Shown in pieces: positions 35,445 to 42,827 of a stretch of 64,000 nucleotides of DNA. A program made the translations under genes and the position numbers. Position 1 is the first letter of the stretch, and every line of letters starts with the position of its first letter. Origin of the DNA: Nocardia anocheti (GTDB lineage Bacteria; Actinomycetota; Actinomycetes; Mycobacteriales; Mycobacteriaceae). The DNA lies in the NCBI RefSeq assembly GCF_029675105.1, contig NZ_JAQQFV010000004.1, forward strand, positions 372,001 through 436,000, given 5' to 3'. A model generated the notes under the pieces. That model was not told the origin of the DNA and searched no databases. It was given only the letters and a program-made list of their open reading frames with translations.

Positions 35445-36035
35445 GTGACCAGCTACACGATCCCCAATGTCGTGTCCCAGCATCGCGGGGGCGAGCGGAT
35501 CACCGACATCTACTCGCACCTGCTCAGCGAACGCATCGTCTATCTCGGCACCCCGATCGACTCCGGGGTCGCCAACGCGCTCATCGCGCAACTGCTGCAC
35601 CTCGAGTCCGACAGCCCCGGCCAGCCGATCAGCCTCTACATCAACTGCGAGGGCGGCGACCTGTCGGCCATGCTCGCCGTCTACGACACCATGCGCTTCA
35701 TCAAGGCGCCGGTGCACACCACCTGTGTCGGCCAGGCCATCGCGGTCGGCGCCGTCCTGCTGGCCGGGGGCGCCGCGGGACATCGCGCCATGCTGCCGCA
35801 CACCCGGATCGTGTTGCATCAGCCCGCGACCCGCGGTCAGGGCACCATCCCGGACCTCATCCTGCAGGCCGACGAACTCGTGCGGATGCGCGCGGCGGTG
35901 GAGGCGATCCTGTCCGTGCATACCGGCCAGTCGCCGGAGACCCTCCGGCGCGACACCGACCGCGATCGGGTGTTCACCGCCGACACCGCCCTCGATTACG
36001 GGCTGGTGGACCAGGTCCTGCACGAACGCGGGTGA
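35445..36035 (+). CDS. ClpP-like subunit lacking the catalytic serine (ClpP4/ClpR-like)
   Basis: A 196-residue ClpP paralogue. Aligned to ClpP1 of this window it has His125 (VLHQPATRG) and Asp174 (DTDRDRVF), but the nucleophile position is Ala100: GQAIAVGAVLLAGG against [14 protein letters not shown] (ClpP1) and [14 protein letters not shown] (ClpP2). The INSPGG motif is INCEGG. Ring-assembly helices and the N-terminal IYSHLLSERIVYLG are conserved, so it should still assemble. GAGGAGG ends just before the GTG at 35445. Probably a non-catalytic partner ring or mixed-ring subunit for the upstream gene product, as ClpR is in plants and cyanobacteria. Confidence 0.9.
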   Translation: MTSYTIPNVVSQHRGGERITDIYSHLLSERIVYLGTPIDSGVANALIAQLLHLESDSPGQPISLYINCEGGDLSAMLAVYDTMRFIKAPVHTTCVGQAIAVGAVLLAGGAAGHRAMLPHTRIVLHQPATRGQGTIPDLILQADELVRMRAAVEAILSVHTGQSPETLRRDTDRDRVFTADTALDYGLVDQVLHERG

Positions 36036-36111
36036 GCGCCCGGCGGCGCGGACGCGCGAGCGTCGGCCGGGTCTACCCGTCGCCAGGTCCGGCCGGGCTC
36101 ATCGCGTCGGC

Positions 36112-36948
36112 TCACTGCTTGTCGATGCGGTCCAGGTACACGCGGCGGACTTCGTCGTCGACGCGGGTGATCGCGGCGTCGTCGTGAGCGGCCTTGCGCA
36201 GCAGCTTCATCACCGGTTCGGGCACCAGCGCGGCGGCGTCGGCGGCGACACCGACATAGGCGGGCACCGCGGTCTCGGCGGCGCGCGTCTTGACCGTGCG
36301 CACCACCGCGGCGGCGATGTCCTCGGGGTCGACGGCGGGCAGGATGCCGTAGTCGATGCCGGAGCTCAGCTCGGTGCGCACCGCCGAGGGCAGTACCGCG
36401 CTCACACTCACGCCGGTGCCGTCCATCTCCAGGCGGGTCGCCGCGGTCAGGCCGACCACGGCGAACTTGCTCGCGTTGTAGACCGCGAGGCCCTTGATCG
36501 GGAACTTGCCCGCCAGCGAGGCGACATTGACCACATGGCCGTACCGGCGCTCGACCATGCCGGGCAGGGCCAGGCGCATGCCGTGGATGACGCCGTAGAC
36601 GTTGACATCCATGGTGAGCTGGTCGATGCGGTCGGACTGGTCGAGGAACGCGCCGTTGGGCATCACGCCCGCGTTGTTGACCAGCACGTCGAGTGGACGG
36701 CCGCGCCACCGGGTGGCCGCGTCGAGAAACGCGGCGTAGGAGGCCTTGTCGGTGACATCGAGGGCGTGGCCCATCGCCCGGTCACCGAGTTCGGCGGCGG
36801 CCTGTACGGCCAGCGCCTCGTCCAGGTCTCCGAGGGCGACGTGCGCGCCCGCCGCGACGAAGGCCCGCGCGGTGGCCAGGCCGATGCCGCGCGCGGCGCC
36901 GGTGATGGCGACCAGTGCGCCGTCCAGGTCGATCCGGGGGTAGCTCAT
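36112..36948 (-). CDS. Short-chain dehydrogenase/reductase (third gene of BVMO operon)
   Basis: A 278-residue classical SDR: TGAARGIGLATA (about 16-27), NNAGVMPNG (about 90), catalytic Ser in VNVASLAGKF (about 143) and YNASK (Tyr about 156, Lys about 160). The C-terminal extension with a charged tail is like the mycobacterial SadH group. It lies 24 bp downstream of the monooxygenase gene and is presumably co-transcribed. A ketone or aldehyde reductase working with the monooxygenase is likely; the mymA operon of M. tuberculosis pairs a BVMO with a lipase and an SDR in the same way. Confidence 0.88.
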   Translation of the reverse strand: MSYPRIDLDGALVAITGAARGIGLATARAFVAAGAHVALGDLDEALAVQAAAELGDRAMGHALDVTDKASYAAFLDAATRWRGRPLDVLVNNAGVMPNGAFLDQSDRIDQLTMDVNVYGVIHGMRLALPGMVERRYGHVVNVASLAGKFPIKGLAVYNASKFAVVGLTAATRLEMDGTGVSVSAVLPSAVRTELSSGIDYGILPAVDPEDIAAAVVRTVKTRAAETAVPAYVGVAADAAALVPEPVMKLLRKAAHDDAAITRVDDEVRRVYLDRIDKQ

Positions 36949-36972
36949 GCTGCGTTCCTTTCGGTGTCCCGG

Positions 36973-38445
36973 TCAGGCCGGGACAGCCACGTCGTCGTGG
37001 GTGATGGTGAAGTCGGCGGGGTCGAAGGCGCTGACCCGGCGGGTCAGCTCGCCGGTGGACCATGGCCAGCTGAAGCTGTTGCGGCCGTTGGCGTCCAGGT
37101 AGTAGCTGCGGCAGCCGCCCGCGTTGTAGACGGTCGTGGCGAGAGCCGCCTGCACCTGCTCGACGTAGGCGGCCTGCACCCGTGGGCGCACGTCGAGCAC
37201 CGACCAGCCTTCGCGGCGGGCGCTCGCGATGGCCGTCACCAGGTAGTCGACCTGGGCCTCCAGGATCGCGAACGCCGAGGAGTGACCGGTGCCGAGGCTG
37301 GGGCCGAGCACGGTGAACGCGTTCGGGAAACCGGTGGTGACCGTGCCGAGATAGGCCTCCGGCGAACCCTGCCAGTGCTCGGCCAGGCTGCGGCCGTCGG
37401 CGCCGCGGACGATCTCGGCCAAGGGGGTGTCGAGGATGTGGAAGCCGGTGCCGAGGATGACGGCGTCGACCTCGGCGGTGCTGCCGTCGGCCCCGACGAC
37501 GGTGCTGCCCCGGAACTCGGCCACGCCGGTGGCGTACACGTCGACATTGGGTCGGGTCAGCGACTGCAGGTAGCTGTTGGAGAACAGGATCCGCTTGCAG
37601 CCGAGCAGATAGTCGGGGGTGAGCTTGGCGCGCAGCGCCGGATCACGCACCACCGCGCGCAGATACGCCGAACCCACGGCCTGCACCGCCTGCATGAGCG
37701 GACGCGGACGCCGGAACGCGACACCGAGACCCTCCATGATCGTGTACTCGATCCCCCGCAGCGCCTTGTGCGCGAACGGAATGCGCCGCATGACCCGCTT
37801 CTCCACGGCGGGCACCGCGTGGTCGAGCTTGGGCAGCACCCACTGCGCGGTGCGCTGGAACAGGTGCAGTTGGGCGACCTCGGGCGCGATGGCGGGCACG
37901 AACTGCACCGCCGAGGCGCCCGAACCCACCACCGCCACGCGCTTGCCGCGCAGGTCGTAGTCGTGGTTCCAGCGCGCGGAATGGAAGACCTCGCCGGGGA
38001 ATTCGGCCAGACCGGGGATCTCGGGCACGCGCGGTTCGTTCCACGGCCCGGCCGCCGAGACGACGAAGCGCGCCGTCAGCTCACCGTCGCTGGTGCTCAG
38101 CCGCCAGTGGTCCTCGGCCCAGTGCGCGGCGGTGACCTCGACACCGAAGCGGGTCCGCGCGGCCAGCCCGTGCTCGCGCGCCACCCGGTCGACGTAGGCG
38201 AGGATCTCCGGCTGCGGCGCGAACAGCCGCGACCACTCGCTGTTGGGCGCGAAGGAGAACGAGTACAGGCCCGAGGGCACATCGCAGGCGCAGCCCGGAT
38301 AGGTGTTGGCGCGCCAGGTGCCGCCGAAGGTCTCGGCCTTCTCGACGATCAGCACGTCGTCGATGCCCGCCTCGGCCAGTTTGATCGCGGCGCAGATACC
38401 GGAGATACCGGCGCCGATGACGATCACGTCGTGGTGCTCGCTCAC
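36973..38445 (-). CDS. Flavin-containing Baeyer-Villiger-type monooxygenase
   Basis: A 490-residue class B flavoprotein monooxygenase. FAD-binding VIVIGAGISGICAAIKLAEAG (about 8-28), the BVMO fingerprint FxGxxxHxxxW as FPGEVFHSARW (about 152-162), NADPH-binding VAVVGSGASAVQFVPAIA (about 171-188), and VILGTGFHI near 344. It resembles EthA/MymA-type enzymes, which convert ketones to esters or oxidise soft nucleophiles. GTG start at 38445 overlaps the patatin stop by 4 bp. An adjacent patatin-like hydrolase could cleave the ester product and the SDR could supply or remove the ketone. Confidence 0.93.
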   Translation of the reverse strand: MSEHHDVIVIGAGISGICAAIKLAEAGIDDVLIVEKAETFGGTWRANTYPGCACDVPSGLYSFSFAPNSEWSRLFAPQPEILAYVDRVAREHGLAARTRFGVEVTAAHWAEDHWRLSTSDGELTARFVVSAAGPWNEPRVPEIPGLAEFPGEVFHSARWNHDYDLRGKRVAVVGSGASAVQFVPAIAPEVAQLHLFQRTAQWVLPKLDHAVPAVEKRVMRRIPFAHKALRGIEYTIMEGLGVAFRRPRPLMQAVQAVGSAYLRAVVRDPALRAKLTPDYLLGCKRILFSNSYLQSLTRPNVDVYATGVAEFRGSTVVGADGSTAEVDAVILGTGFHILDTPLAEIVRGADGRSLAEHWQGSPEAYLGTVTTGFPNAFTVLGPSLGTGHSSAFAILEAQVDYLVTAIASARREGWSVLDVRPRVQAAYVEQVQAALATTVYNAGGCRSYYLDANGRNSFSWPWSTGELTRRVSAFDPADFTITHDDVAVPA

Positions 38446-39431
38446 AGGGTGACTCCTTCGTGCGCCGCGCGGACGGCCGCCGCGACGCGGGTGGGTGCGG
38501 TGCGACGAGCGATCTCCAGTGTCGCCGCGCGCCGCGCGATATCCATGAAATTGGGGCCCATCACGGCCAGGTCCACGGCACTGGGCTCGACCCGGATCAC
38601 CCGGGTGCCCGCCGCCCGCAGTTGGGCGATCTCGCGGTCCAGGCCGCGGGTCATCTGGGCGCGCAGCAGCCGTTCGACGCGGTCCATGCCGGTGGCGGGC
38701 TCGCCTCCGGCCGAGGTCATCGGGGCGATCACGACCACCTCGTCCAGCTCGCGCGGGATCAGCAGGTCGGCCGAGACCGAGGAGACCGCGCCACCGTCGA
38801 CGTAGTCGCGCCCGGCGACGCGCACCGGCGGGAACCAGCCCGGGATCGCCCAGGACGCGGCGATGGCGTCACCGAGATCGACCGCGGAACCGGCTGGATC
38901 GGCGGACCTGGACGGCACCGACCCGGCCGAGTCACCGGCGCCGAAGGCGATTCGCTCGCCGGTGGCGGCGTCGGCGGCGATCAGCCAGGTGGCGGGGTGT
39001 GACACCCAGCCGTCGTGGTCGGCCAGGGCGCGGCCGAAGTCGCGCAGCCAACCGGCGTCACCGCCGCCGCGCGGCAGCAGACCGGCCAGCGCGGTGTAGG
39101 CCGACCCGCCGCGGATGCCCGCGCCGATCAGGCCCAGGCCGGGCAGGCCGAGGCGCGGGAGCGGAGGCAGCTTGCCGGGGTCGACGGCCACGTGTCGGGC
39201 GAGGACCGGGTCGGCGTCGGGCGCGTCGGCCAGGGCCGCGAGCAGGTCGGCGGGGGTGCGGCCGGAACCCAGCGCGGCGACGATCTCGGCGCCCGCCGAG
39301 GTGCCGACCAGGACGTCGGCGGTGCGGGCGTCCCAGTCGAGGGCGCGTTCGACGGCGTCGAGGGCGACCGCGGTCCAGGCGAAGCCGAGGACGCCACCGC
39401 ATCCGATGGCCAGGCCACGTCGTGTAGTCAT
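38442..39431 (-). CDS. Patatin-like phospholipase
   Basis: A 329-residue cytosolic acyl hydrolase with a Ser-Asp dyad. GCGGVLGFAW (oxyanion hole Gly-rich motif, about 10-19), nucleophile elbow GTSAG (about 43-47), and DGGAVSS (about 206-212) carrying the catalytic Asp. First gene of the patatin-BVMO-SDR operon. Its ATG at 39431 directly abuts the 27-bp palindrome shared with the divergent TetR gene, so it is very likely repressed by that TetR. Substrate unknown: lipid ester or the BVMO product. Confidence 0.92.
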   Translation of the reverse strand: MTTRRGLAIGCGGVLGFAWTAVALDAVERALDWDARTADVLVGTSAGAEIVAALGSGRTPADLLAALADAPDADPVLARHVAVDPGKLPPLPRLGLPGLGLIGAGIRGGSAYTALAGLLPRGGGDAGWLRDFGRALADHDGWVSHPATWLIAADAATGERIAFGAGDSAGSVPSRSADPAGSAVDLGDAIAASWAIPGWFPPVRVAGRDYVDGGAVSSVSADLLIPRELDEVVVIAPMTSAGGEPATGMDRVERLLRAQMTRGLDREIAQLRAAGTRVIRVEPSAVDLAVMGPNFMDIARRAATLEIARRTAPTRVAAAVRAAHEGVTL

Positions 39432-39458
39432 AATTCGGATACTAACGGTATTCGAATT
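39432..39458. promoter_or_regulatory. Near-perfect TetR operator
   Basis: Arms AATTCGGATAC (39432-39442) and GTATTCGAATT (39448-39458) are inverted repeats with one mismatch in 11 and a 5-base centre TAACG. It sits in the 60-bp gap between the patatin operon and the TetR gene, in contact with the patatin start codon, so occupancy would block initiation there. Confidence 0.75.
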
Positions 39459-39491
39459 CCAGCGGTAGCCCATCTTGCTAGGATTTCGCGT

Positions 39492-40091
39492 ATGGCCAGG
39501 ATGACGCGCAAGCAATCGCACGCACTCACCCGCGAGCGTCTGGTCGAGACCGCCAAGCGCATGTTCCTGGCCGACGGCTACAACGTCACCTCGTTGGAGA
39601 AGGTGGCCGCCGAGGCGGGCTTCTCCAAGGGCGCGGTCTACTCGAATTTCGCGACCAAGCACGAGTTGGGGCTGGCCGTCCTCGATGTGGTGCACGTGGA
39701 GCGCGCCGAATCGCTCTCGGCGGCCGTGCTGACCCACGACACCATGGCCGAGCGGCTCGAGGGCTTCGCCCGGTGGGCCGACGAGAACATCGGTGACGTG
39801 GGCTGGACCGCGCTCGAGGTCGAGTTCGCGACGAGCACCCGGCACGTTCCGGAGGTGCGTACCGAACTGGCCACCCGCCGCCGCACCCTCACCGCCATGC
39901 TCGGCTCGCTCATCCGCATCCACGCCGAGGACACCGGAACCACCCTGCGTGTCTCCCCCGACGACGCCGCCCTGCAACTGCTCTCGCTGGGCATCGGCCT
40001 CGGCGTCCAACGCGCCATCGACCCCGAGATGCCGGTCAGCGCCCTGGTCGACCTCCTGCGCAGCCTGATCGATTCGCCGGTTGACGCCTGA
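39492..40091 (+). CDS. TetR-family regulator of the patatin-BVMO-SDR operon
   Basis: A 199-residue TetR repressor. HTH at about 14-58: ERLVETAKRMFLADGYNVTSLEKVA and GFSKGAVYSNFATKHEL. The C-terminal part resembles TetR_C_6-like domains, with no ligand clue. It is divergent from the patatin gene over a 27-bp near-perfect palindrome, so control of the operon and itself is the simplest reading. Start ATG 39492 is used; an in-frame ATG at 39501 is an alternative. Confidence 0.92.
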   Translation: MARMTRKQSHALTRERLVETAKRMFLADGYNVTSLEKVAAEAGFSKGAVYSNFATKHELGLAVLDVVHVERAESLSAAVLTHDTMAERLEGFARWADENIGDVGWTALEVEFATSTRHVPEVRTELATRRRTLTAMLGSLIRIHAEDTGTTLRVSPDDAALQLLSLGIGLGVQRAIDPEMPVSALVDLLRSLIDSPVDA

Positions 40092-40223
40092 ACCCGCCCG
40101 GCGACAGGACGAGAACCGACACGGTCAGGCCACCGCTGCACATCCGAGCCGACGACACGGGGCGTGAACAACCGCGGTCACGCCGCCGCAGCAGGTCCGG
40201 GTCGCCGCGCAGGACGGGTGTGG

Positions 40224-40619
40224 TCAAGCCGCGAGCAGCACCGCGTTGGGGGCGATGGTGTGCGGCTGCGTCCGTGGCATCGGGGCCGTGATCCGGCGAT
40301 CGCCACCCACCACCACCGCGGCCGGGACGGCGGCGCGCCCGCGCATCGTCTCGGCGACCCGGCCGACGAGCTCGCCCACCGAGGTGCCCAGCGCCCCGGC
40401 GAGGGCGGCGATCATCTCGCTCGACGGCTCCTTGCGCCCGCGCTCGACCTCGGACAGGTACTGCGGTGAGATGCCCGCCCGTCCGGCGGTGTCCACCAGG
40501 GTGGAGCGCCGCTGCTGACGCAGGGCGCGCAGGTGCTCCCCCAGCGCCTCGCGCCACAGCGGTTCGAGCCGCCGCTCATGTCCGCCCGGAATCACCCGCA
40601 ATCCCTTGTGCTCGCCCAT
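40224..40619 (-). CDS. XRE-family regulator of the ClgR/PopR type with C-terminal Ala-Ala
   Basis: A 131-residue helix-turn-helix protein. Residues about 22-85 match ClgR/PopR activators: WREALGEHLRALRQQRRSTL, then AGISPQYLSEVERGRKEPSS and EMIAALAGAL. The protein ends NAVLLAA. In Streptomyces, PopR and ClgR control the clpP3-clpP4 and clpP1-clpP2 operons and are themselves degraded by ClpP through C-terminal Ala residues, as I recall; the same logic is visible here. It lies 4 kb from a clpP3/clpP4-like operon with a palindromic upstream site. Start ATG 40619 has GGAG very close; ClgR is also possible as the specific orthologue. Confidence 0.82.
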   Translation of the reverse strand: MGEHKGLRVIPGGHERRLEPLWREALGEHLRALRQQRRSTLVDTAGRAGISPQYLSEVERGRKEPSSEMIAALAGALGTSVGELVGRVAETMRGRAAVPAAVVVGGDRRITAPMPRTQPHTIAPNAVLLAA

Positions 40620-40681
40620 ACTCCGAGGGTAGAGACCTGGGCTCGCGAACACCGCGCTCTTCTGCTGTCGGCGTAACCGGG

Positions 40682-41884
40682 TCAGCGGGTGATGCCGAAG
40701 CGCGCGTCCACCCAAGCGAGCGTGTCGGCGAAGGCGGCGGCCACGATCTCGCTGTGGTCGGTGTCGTCGAGCTTGCGGTAGTCCACGTCCTGACCGTTCT
40801 TCCGCTGGTCGGAGACCATGGCGTCGGTCGAGGCCGGGAGCACGGTCAGGTCGTCGCGACCTTGCAGGACGAGCACCGGTGTGGTGAACGACAGCCCGCT
40901 GGGATCGTTGCCGTCGAGGACTCCCAGCAGCGCGGAGAGGTCGCCGTCGCGGGAGAACACGTCCTTGGTGGACAGCCCACCCCATTTGCTCCGATCGCGC
41001 AGGCCCGCACTGCATTCCGAATCGGCGATGGGCAGCATCGAGACCGCCCGCTCGGTGAGGAACCGGCCCGGGTCCACCGACGCGACCGTCTGCGCGCCAC
41101 GCACCAGCAGGGGCACATAGACCGCCAGATCACCGGCGCCGACCTTGCCCAGCGGGTTGGACACCGTCCACTTCGCCATCCGCACCTGCTGGCCCAGATG
41201 CGAGACCGGCGCCAACGCGACCGCGCCGAGCAGGGGCGTGTCCGGCGCCCAGCCCGCCGACGCGCTCGCGGCGAACAGCGCCGCGTGCCCACCTTGCGAA
41301 TGACCCATGGCCACCCAGCGCGATCCCACCGACTCGTCGATCGCGCGCGCGGCGACGGCCAGATCGGCCACCGCGCGCTGCTCGGTCTCCCCGATCAGAT
41401 AGCCGTGGTCACCGGGCGTCCCCAAGCCCTGGTAGTCGGTCCTGGCCACGGCGTAGCCCGCGGCGATCCAGCGGGCCTGATCGTCGCGGCTCGGCGAGGA
41501 ACCCTCCGACCGCGACGGCGCGCACACATCGGCGACACCGCTGGTTCCGGGCGCCCAGGAGATGAGCGGCCAGCCACCCGCCGGGGGCGTGCCCTCGGGT
41601 ACGGCCAGCGTGCCCGACACCGCGACCGTCGCGCCGCCGCCGTCCACCGAGCGGTACAGCGCCAGATAGTTGCGCGCGCCCGGCACGGCCTGGGGGCCGG
41701 TCAACGGTTCGACCCGGATCACCGACGCGCGCGCACCCGGCACCGATTCCGGTGTGGGCGTGTAGAACCGCGCCTGCGGCGCTCCCGCGACCGGCCCGTC
41801 GGCGACCGGCGCGTCCTGCCCGCATCCGGCCAGCACACAGGCCAGCGCCACCGCCGTGATCCCGCGACCGATTCCTGTCCGCAT
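40682..41884 (-). CDS. Secreted lipoprotein lipase (LIP family, alpha/beta hydrolase)
   Basis: A 400-residue exported hydrolase. Signal sequence 1-20 ends in lipobox LAGC (Cys about 21). The alpha/beta hydrolase core has WAPGTSG, nucleophile elbow GHSQGG (about 195-200), catalytic Asp near VLQGRDD (about 347) and His in LDDTDHSE (about 381). This architecture matches the secretory lipase (LIP) group common in Nocardia and Mycobacterium. Start ATG 41884 places the basic n-region correctly; the frame remains open to 41914. Probably hydrolyses host or environmental acylglycerols at the cell surface. Confidence 0.9.
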   Translation of the reverse strand: MRTGIGRGITAVALACVLAGCGQDAPVADGPVAGAPQARFYTPTPESVPGARASVIRVEPLTGPQAVPGARNYLALYRSVDGGGATVAVSGTLAVPEGTPPAGGWPLISWAPGTSGVADVCAPSRSEGSSPSRDDQARWIAAGYAVARTDYQGLGTPGDHGYLIGETEQRAVADLAVAARAIDESVGSRWVAMGHSQGGHAALFAASASAGWAPDTPLLGAVALAPVSHLGQQVRMAKWTVSNPLGKVGAGDLAVYVPLLVRGAQTVASVDPGRFLTERAVSMLPIADSECSAGLRDRSKWGGLSTKDVFSRDGDLSALLGVLDGNDPSGLSFTTPVLVLQGRDDLTVLPASTDAMVSDQRKNGQDVDYRKLDDTDHSEIVAAAFADTLAWVDARFGITR

Positions 41885-41975
41885 CTTCCCCCCAGCGCCA
41901 CCGCCGACCGCCACGCGCGGCCGGTAAACCGCCGATCAGACTACTCGATGCCGCGACGAGGGCCGAGACACGAAC

Positions 41976-42005
41976 GGCGCGTTCACCTTCACGGGTGAAC
42001 GCGCC
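41976..42005 (-). terminator. Terminator of the DUF5130 gene pair
   Basis: Perfect 12-base arms GGCGCGTTCACC (41976-41987) and GGTGAACGCGCC (41994-42005) with a 6-base loop, 19 bp beyond the stop at 42025. Confidence 0.8.
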
Positions 42006-42024
42006 GGACGGCGGAACGAACGAA

Positions 42025-42489
42025 CTAGCGGCCGATGGCGGCGGCCATCACGCGCACCGCCGAGATCAGGCCGTCGATCAGGTTGCCCTGACGGAACGAG
42101 GCCAGCGCGGCGGTGACGCCGAGCTGGCAGATGCGGTCGTTGGCCCGCTCGGCCACGTTCGCACCCGAGCGCACCTCGATCGCACCCTGGTTGGGCGAGA
42201 CGGCGATGAGCACCGAGTCGGCCGCCTCGGGCGTGTTCGGCAGCAGCTCGTCGGCGCCGGTGGCCGGGTCGCCGCCCAGGTCGCCCACGTAGATGCTGAA
42301 GCGCACCTTGGTGGCGCGGGTCGCCTCGGTGAGCGCGTTGTCGAGCATGATGCGCTCACGGTCGGTGAAGGGCACCTCGTCGAAGACGGTGCCCGACTCG
42401 TGCACACCCGAGACGCGGCCGCTGCTGGTGAGCGCGGAACCGTGCGGCAGGTCGGCCTCGACCACCGCGGGCCACTTAGAACTTGCCAC
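42025..42489 (-). CDS. DUF5130-family (TPM-like) protein
   Basis: A 154-residue soluble protein conserved across Mycobacteriales (positional counterpart of Rv2468c, from memory). It contains a TPM-phosphatase-like fold segment: TDRERIMLDNALTEATRATKVRFSIYVG and SVLIAVSPNQGAIEVRSG, then an Arg/Asn-rich stretch and a C-terminal hydrophobic helix. Function unknown. GTG start at 42489 overlaps the upstream small membrane-protein gene by 14 bp, so the two are translationally coupled. Confidence 0.8.
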   Translation of the reverse strand: MASSKWPAVVEADLPHGSALTSSGRVSGVHESGTVFDEVPFTDRERIMLDNALTEATRATKVRFSIYVGDLGGDPATGADELLPNTPEAADSVLIAVSPNQGAIEVRSGANVAERANDRICQLGVTAALASFRQGNLIDGLISAVRVMAAAIGR

Positions 42490-42754
42490 TTGCCCGGCCT
42501 CCGATCAGCGCCGCGTCGGCGGCTTCGAGAGCCGCATGGCTGCCATGCGGCTCGGCGGTGTGGTGACCCGCAGCAGCGGTCACCTCGTCGGTAGCGCTCC
42601 ACAGCACCGGCGAGTGGGTCCACTTCTGCCCGAGTGCGAAGTGGGCCGGCTTCTCACCGGGCAGTGGCTTACCGAGATAGGACAAACCCGCGATCGCGAA
42701 GTAGATCGCGGCCGGGATGCCGACGAAGATCAGCACTGTCTCGAGAATGCTCAC
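42476..42754 (-). CDS. Small single-span membrane protein (conserved hypothetical)
   Basis: A 92-residue protein. Residues 3-27 form one membrane helix (LETVLIFVGIPAAIYFAIAGLSYL), followed by a cytosolic tail with LGKPLPGEKPAHFALGQKWTHSPVLWSATDE, which I recognise as conserved in mycobacterial Rv2468A-type proteins. It starts at GTG 42754 and overlaps the DUF5130 gene. Function unknown; coupling implies the two proteins act together, perhaps at the membrane. Confidence 0.8.
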   Translation of the reverse strand: MSILETVLIFVGIPAAIYFAIAGLSYLGKPLPGEKPAHFALGQKWTHSPVLWSATDEVTAAAGHHTAEPHGSHAALEAADAALIGGRASGKF

Positions 42755-42827
42755 GGTCCAACGGTAGACGATGCTGTGTAGTAGTTCATCCTCCGGTCAT
42801 CGGTTCGGCGTGCGTGTCCCGTCCGAT

